Shown here: positions 58,001 to 64,000 of the stretch, in pieces
How positions within the stretch are numbered: the first letter of the stretch is position 1
Layout of the letters: each line of letters opens with the position of its first letter
NCBI RefSeq assembly: GCF_000203795.2
Contig: NW_006281099.1
Coordinates: forward strand, 1 to 64,000
Reading direction: 5' to 3'
Length of the DNA: 64,000 bases
Source: Batrachochytrium dendrobatidis JAM81
Lineage: Eukaryota > Chytridiomycota > Chytridiomycetes > Rhizophydiales
Position numbers and translations under genes: made by a program
The notes under the pieces: generated by a model
Databases searched by the model: none
Seen by the model: only the letters and a program-made list of their open reading frames with translations
Told to the model about the DNA's origin: nothing

Positions 58001-60507
58001 TGTCAATCGGCTTAATTCCTCGAGAATAAGCTTTAACGTCGTCATTGAAAAGATGGATAGTACCATCAAGATCAAGAACAGCCAAACGAGGCGTCCACAT
58101 AGATACTGCATTACGAGAGGTGGATGATAAAGTATAATACATTAAACTTCCCATTAAAAGTGCATGTGATGCTTGTATGTGCCGAGTGGGTTGAGATCGT
58201 GGTTGTTCAGCAATGCCCGTTGTATCTTGCTCATCCGCTCGAGGGTATCGTGGTTTTGTGGGCTTGGGTGAATTCTCTTCTGTTTTTGAAACTGAAATGG
58301 TTGGGATTTGTGGTTTTGTCGCTGCAGCAATCGTTGATGCATTTGTAGATATAGTAGCATTGTCAAGGTGCTGTTGAAGAACATTCAGCCACTTGTCTCG
58401 TTCGTTTTTATCTAAAGCCTTGAATCGAAACAGGGTGGTATTTTTTAAAGAAACCTGTAATCCCACATCACTGTTTGAATCCTGTATAGTCAAACTAAAT
58501 GCTGAAACAGACTGAATTTCATCAAATTTGAATCCATGCATTGGTGAATCAACAGCAGCATCCAATCCAATATACAGACGATGCGATTTGACTGAAAAAT
58601 ACACAGGTTTCCAAGCAGTGCTCATCCATCCCTTATTTTCAAGTGATAGCACGCCTTCAAGAAGTGGTAGTGGCGGTAAACTGCTGTCTGTCATATCATG
58701 GGATGAACCTCGACTGTGTGCATGTCTATCAGTACAAGAGTCGCGTCCAAAAACTCCCAAACTATCCCGTTGGTGTCCTTTAAGAATTTGGGCAGAAACA
58801 GGTGCTTTTAATGAGCTGGGACGTCGAAGGGATCCCATTGACGACTTGGAGATTCCGCGATGGTGCGTATGAATTTCCGATTTTTGTTTACAATGACTGA
58901 ATGGTTTATCCAGTAACACTGCAGTGTCAGAATAACTGGTATGCGAAATTGTTTTAGAAATATCAGAACGAGATGTTTCTGATTGGGTTTCATGACTAGC
59001 TGACACGACTTCCTGATTTGACTCGAGTGCTATTGGCATGTCAAGAAGGATGGGCTCAACAGAAATACAATCATCAAACCACTGACTTTCCAAGGCGTTG
59101 GGATTGATTGTTGCGTAACTTGGAAACAAATCTTCCTGGAAAACCGAGTCAGAGTTGACACGAGGAACTATAATTGAAGTCATTTCAATGGCAGAATCGG
59201 TGCCTAATCGTAAAAATCTTGCAATTTCACATTTCCGAGTATCACAAATGTCTTTAAACATGGGCTCAATTGCTGCTGCATGCTTGTCTATTTTGATTGT
59301 TGTTGTCGGCAAAAGCATACCGCCTTCAAGCTCATATATTCTAATACCTTCTCCTCGAGTTGTCAGATACAGCAAAGGTAATGCAGGATCCCAAACAGGA
59401 TCAAAGATTCCCACGCCAAGCCCGTCTGTTTGAATGACCTGTAAAGGAGTTGATTGTTTGGAGTCTAATGTCGCAGTTGACATCATTCTTGTATCCCAAA
59501 CATGAATACATCGCTCATTTTTAGATGCTAGACTAAACCCAGTTGCAATGACAAGCGGATCTGGGTGAAGCCAAGATAGCCTACAGCCACGCGCAGGTGA
59601 CAGTCCAGTTGGAAATGAGTATGTTGGTGCAGATGACGAGCGTGGATCATAGTGATGGACCATCGAGTCAGACGTACTAGAAATAAAAGAATTACATTCA
59701 TAATCAAATGCCATGCTTTGCGCTGCCAATTCTTGTGGATTAGTAAGTGTAATTCGATCCGTTAGCATTTCGACTGACCATATTTTGACTGTTGCATCAC
59801 TGATATTATTTCAATTTTTTAAAAAGTGTATTAGATTGCATGACTACACAGGAATGCATTTTTATCGTGTTATCAAAGCTACTTTAGACTTACGATGAGC
59901 TTGAGATGACGATTCCAGGACAGGTAGGATGGAATCGAACCCAATCAACACGTTTTTCATGGCCAGCAAGGAACACATCTGGCATATCATTTTCATATGG
60001 TTTCTGATTTGCGGCACACATTCTAGGAATAGTATTAGGAAGAGTCCAAAGTCTAATTAAGCTATCTGATCGAGTGGTTGTTGCAAGAATGGATACATCT
60101 GGCAGGGGTGAGAAAGCATAATCTTGAATTTGTTTTCCATGTGCTACAGCATTTAAATTTACATTTAGTAAATGGAATGTATTTTACACACATCATTTTA
60201 TGGTTATTACCAAGAAGATGAGGTGCATGCATATCTACTTTGATGGGATCATCTACGTATGTTGCTGGAAGAGGCAAGATGCCGATACTCGTCGCGTTTG
60301 CATCTGGAATAGCAAGATGATGGTGACTTGCCTGAGTTTGCAATCAAGACTGTTAATATTAAAAGTCAGCAAGCTTGCCATGCCATCAATACACACCTTT
60401 ATTTTGTTTGTTGCAACAGGGTCGATACGCACATTAGTATATAGCGACTTTCCAGACGCTGCTGCATATGCATTTCGATATTTTGAAGCTTTTGGTATTG
60501 ATGTCAT
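55053..60507 (-). CDS. Villidin-like protein: coronin WD40, PH, gelsolin repeats, headpiece
   Basis: Four exons, 60507-60397, 60331-60211, 60143-59894 and 59799-55053, give 1742 residues (Dictyostelium villidin is about 1700). Order: coronin-type N-terminus (KASKYRNAY, then ATSIGILPLP); WD40 repeats to ~residue 380 (LIRLWTLPN, DATVKIWSVE, CIHVWDTRMM); a Ser-rich linker; PH domains near 540-640, 705-830 and 840-970 (WKPVYFSVKSHRLYIGLD and LENGTYWVSLIHGSFYYF); several gelsolin/villin repeats from ~1050 (ADNAYVLDVGDDVYHWGG, NEVFVWSGKHS, VSYIWTGKHSS); and a villin headpiece at the end (FRMKRDEYNALVTWKREGIKK). It should bind actin and phosphoinositide membranes, fitting the crawling and wall-less zoospore stage. 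Splice joins were chosen by phase and coronin alignment. Confidence 0.9.
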
Positions 60508-60768
60508 TGATAGTTTCTTGCAGAGTTTGAAAAAAGCTAAAACTCGAATTTTGATGGTAAAGTTAATCTTGATATCTAAATCAGGCCAATCGCTATATCA
60601 TGTTGTGTAGACTGGCAGGTCCTAATCTGAGTGAATACTGACATTCCCGTGGATTAAATATGGATGGCAGTCCACTCAACCCGTATATGTGCCAGAACTG
60701 TGCCTTTGGCATCATAATAAGGTGGATTGCAAAAGTATTTGAATAAGTTGAACCCAAACATCACAACT
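60508..60768. promoter_or_regulatory. Short bidirectional promoter region
   Basis: 261 bases between the divergent starts of the villidin-like gene and the amino acid transporter; must hold both promoters. No TATA box stands out. Confidence 0.5.
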
Positions 60769-62927
60769 ATGCGGTCACCACCTATTTCCAACAACGAACC
60801 AGTAGAAGCTCCGGAGTACAGGTTCAGCACTATTGCTACTACTATCTCTGCGTCTGCTTCACAGGCTGCTCATGCTGCAGCTGCTACAGTGAATGCAGTA
60901 ACAGGCTCAACCAGAACAGGACAAGCTAGAAACAGAACAGGGTATACTGTCATTGAAACTGACTCGTTTTTCGACAGCAATATTCAGGACAATGGAAGAG
61001 TGACTGGGAATGAGACGGATGCATTTAGGAATACTGATAATAGTCTGGAATACAGGACTGAAAACAGTCAGTCTGTCGTTTCCAATACCCAAGGAGTGGT
61101 GGCTGCACAGAACCATTTAGAAGCTCCTAGTGGCACAGTACTTTCTTCATCCATCAATATTGTCAATACGATCCTTGGTGCTGGCATGCTAGCTATGGTT
61201 AGTTTGCTTTGGATCGCACATATGCTTGTGTCATGATAACAGCTGTATAGGATCAGCAATCAACACTGATCACTGCATAGTTTGGCGTTGTGTTGTACTC
61301 CATTCAAAAAAAATTGCATATAGTAGATTTGGTTTTATTGCATATCTAGATACTAGTATTCAACTTTTTTATGAAAAACAATGCTGTCATTTTAATGAAA
61401 GTACAAACGAACAACTAAATCCTAATATCATGCTTTGAATTTATATTTAGCCATCTGCAATTGCAGCAGTTGGACTTGGCTTTGGAGTATTTCTTATTGC
61501 ACTTTCGTCGATTGCATCTAGTCTAGGACTTTATCTTCTTAGCCGGGTCGCTGCTCAAGTAGGACGAAAGTCGTCTTTTTTTGCCTGTGCCAAAATCACA
61601 TATCCAGATGCAGCTGTCTGGATTGATTTTGCCATTGCTGTCAAATGCTTTGGTGTATCCATCTCATACTTGGTGATCTGCGGTGACTTGGTAAGTCTAT
61701 TTCCGTGTATATTTGAACCTTTTAATTTTTTGCTAATCTTGAACTGCTGTAGTTGCCTCAAGTATCACAGGGCCTTTCAAACAATTCACTTCCCAGTGAT
61801 CACTATCTTCTTTCAAAGTTCTTTTGGACTACGGCATCTATCTTTTTGATTGCACCGTTTGCTTTTCTGCGCCAACTAAACTCGCTGCGATACACATCTG
61901 CATTCGCTCTTACAGCAGTCGTGTACTTACTTTTTGTCGTGATATGGTTTTACATCTCTCCGCCAAAAACGAGTATGCCTTTTCCACCACCAACTTTCGA
62001 TGAGATTGAATGGATCAAGATTTCTTCCAAACTGTTTACCGCACTGCCAGTATTTGTGTTTGCCTTTACGTGCCATCAGAATGTAAGACTAGTTGAATTG
62101 AATATATTTCTGAAGATTGTATTAACATGGTTGTCTACTTTAATGGTGTTTTACCTTAGATTTTTTCTGTTTATAATGAATTGATTGATAATTCTCCTCG
62201 AAAAATTGAAAGTGTGATCAAGGGGTCAATCCTGACCTCTGTAGGTGTTTATCAGACCATTGGGATTATTGGATATCTCACCTTTGGCAACAAAGTAACA
62301 TCAAACATTATTGCCATGTGTAAGTCTATTCTCTTCATACTTTACATATGCCGATTGTTTCAAGTAGTGCGTTCATCTGACATTTTAATTCAACTGTATT
62401 ACATGATAGATCCCAATGGAATACTTGTTACATATGGACAACTTGCAATTGCGCTACTCGTGTTGCTGAGTTATCCATTACAGTGCCATCCTGCACGAGC
62501 TTCTCTTGATAAAGTATTTGGACCGAAAAAAGGAAATGGACATACAATGACGACCATTGCAGCTGTTACAGGTCCAAACCAAAACATTACATCACAACCC
62601 ACTCAATCCTCACCATTGAAAATGTCAGGCTGCCGTTTTACGATCATCACCCTATGTTTACTTGTTGGATCCTATATTGTTGCAGTCAGTGTCACCAGTC
62701 TCTCTACTGTATTAGCATTTGTCGGTGCTACGGGATCTACAACTATTGGACATATACTACCGGGAATATTTTACTATAGAATGAGGAGAAACGCGAATCC
62801 ACCCGATGCACCACTTGAAAGACTTGAAATTGCAGCCTTATGTTTGGCAAGTTTTGGTGGATGTATTATGGTGAGTAGTTTGACAACGCAGCTGCTACAA
62901 GGAGTTAGTGCCACGGGTGGGCATTAA
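60769..62927 (+). CDS. AVT-type vacuolar amino acid transporter
   Basis: Five exons, 60769-61197, 61451-61690, 61753-62082, 62160-62319 and 62410-62927, give 558 residues. Member of the amino acid/auxin permease family (yeast AVT5-7, animal SLC38). Residues 1-~125 are a Ser/Thr/Asn-rich cytosolic tail. The transporter begins SSSINIVNTILGAGMLAMPSAIAAVGLGFG, the standard first helix with the G-x-G-x-L break, followed by FGVSISYLVICGDLLPQVS, FTCHQNIFSVYNEL, LTFGNKVTSNIIAMYP and LSYPLQCHPARASLDKV. About eleven membrane segments. Likely moves neutral or basic amino acids across the vacuole membrane with protons; substrate not decidable. All introns are GT..AG and all phases match. Confidence 0.9.
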
Positions 62928-64000
62928 CAAGACTGCAGTTTTGGATATACATTTTTCAGATACAGGTCGAGTTTATCCTTGAAGTCCTTCACTTTAATAA
63001 AGTACAATTTCTTTTGATACCATCATTTTACTATTGCTAGTTTTAATGTATGAATCAACCTGCTGTTTAATAGAAGATTGAATAAGACATGATTAGTTTC
63101 CAAAGTAATACTATTGAAGGCATCAATTCAATGTATTAACAACCCGAAAGTATCGAATAATTGAGCGATTTGTTAGATTTACGCTTTGGACACTCGGTAA
63201 CCTTCAAACGACTGTATGAAAATATTCCGTGAGTTTGAAACATGTTTCGATTACAGTGCCAATCAGAATAGTAAATCATAGAATAATGTAGTGAGGATCC
63301 AATCAGCATATATTCCATATCAGTCTGAATTGATATTGAGTCGTTGGAATTTTTTTTGGCTTGCTTCAGATTCACAAAACCGTTTGATTATTGCATGTCA
63401 GAAAGCATCCAGAAGTAAGTTGTACATATCCTTATGATACAGTCTTGACTATCTTGTTTAGTACTGTTTCTATTGTTCATTCTTTCATGTTTAATATGCA
63501 CATTTACTCTTCTATTTGGGTTGGTTTGGGCTGTAGCCAACTCATGACTATTACCATCAACGAGTCGATGTTCAGTGTATAGGCTGAACTGACGGTGGCT
63601 GCCCTGTTCACTTTGTTTCTTTGTATATACACCGTTCATGGTCTGGATGAGTGTATCTTTTCCAGCACTTTCAACGCTATTACTCTAGGAACTATCCTCG
63701 ACACTATTCCCAACCCAACAAAACCTTGGAGACATTCATTCAATGATGCTTGCCATCAATTGGACCTATTGCCATTGAGTTGGATACAAAATTCAATATA
63801 TGCTAGGACTGATCTCTAGCATGGTTGGGTTGGCTCTATGTAAATCATTAGCATAAACATTAGCAATAACGAATCTGGTTTAGATTGCCGTTGGTTTGCT
63901 GGTTTATTTTCAACTTTGATCCACGCTTCATGTATATTGTATTATACAATGTAATTTTGGGTTCAGTTATTGGTATTGACTTTGTGTTATGTATTATTCA
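62928..64000. other. Right end of window, no gene supported
   Basis: About 1.07 kb. The first ~100 bases are the 3' flank of the transporter gene. Short open stretches at 63,391-63,819 lack start context, splice structure and any family resemblance. An exon of a gene continuing past the window cannot be excluded. Confidence 0.45.

Noticed and set aside
59930..59955. tRNA B-box-like sequence on the minus strand (GGGTTCGATTCC)
   Set aside because: It lies inside the WD40 coding exon of the villidin-like gene, and no A-box or cloverleaf could be built around it.
1..64000. CRISPR array, prokaryotic operons or phage genes
   Set aside because: Genes have spliceosomal introns and eukaryotic families throughout; no regularly spaced short repeats were seen.

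Overview
The window looks like nuclear DNA of a chytrid fungus, most likely Batrachochytrium (B. salamandrivorans or a close relative in Rhizophydiales). The reasons are short spliceosomal introns (GT..AG with a few GC..AG, TACTAA-like branch points), opisthokont housekeeping genes, lineage-specific secreted proteins with MKLAV/MKLV-type signal peptides, an S41 peptidase and a pepsin-like protein, and proteins such as a villidin-type actin binder. The genus call is inference; the fungal call is firm. Coding regions were read with the standard code, and exon joins were chosen so that frame, splice signals and family alignment all agree.

The window has two compartments. Positions 1 to about 28,000 are repeat-rich and gene-poor. 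They hold three copies of one secreted, W-repeat gene (1101-2429 minus, 11700-12596 plus, 20402-21298 minus). Two of these lie in ~2.1 kb units bounded by ~200-275 bp inverted repeats. Three members of a second secreted family share one promoter and signal peptide: a nonsense-broken copy at 4454, an SR-tailed protein at 13908-14837 and a frameshifted copy at 26998. The compartment also holds an S41-like peptidase (7814-10561), a broken helical-plus-DUF4246 gene (15817-19116) and a pepsin-like protein that has lost one catalytic aspartate (22547-24203). A 1.56 kb block carrying promoter plus signal peptide is duplicated almost exactly at 2979-4543 and 25524-27087.

Positions ~28,900 to 63,000 are gene-dense, with conserved multi-exon genes on alternating strands: MFSD5-type molybdate transporter, METTL24-like methyltransferase, membrane acyltransferase, arrestin-SH3 protein, TMEM120, ATPase inhibitor IF1, a W/DG-repeat protein, eRF1, dihydroorotate dehydrogenase, RlmN-like radical SAM enzyme, class I histone deacetylase, villidin-like coronin/PH/gelsolin/headpiece protein and an AVT-type amino acid transporter. 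A 765 bp foldback element with 17 bp flanking direct repeats (30809-31573) sits between the compartments. Only decayed copies of the left-hand repeats are seen on the right.

No rRNA, tRNA or CRISPR array was recognised. The genes on the right do not form a pathway. On the left the common theme is secretion, and repeat-driven copying and breakage of secreted-protein genes. That fits the published picture of Batrachochytrium genomes with fast-evolving repeat-rich regions, but this window alone cannot prove it.
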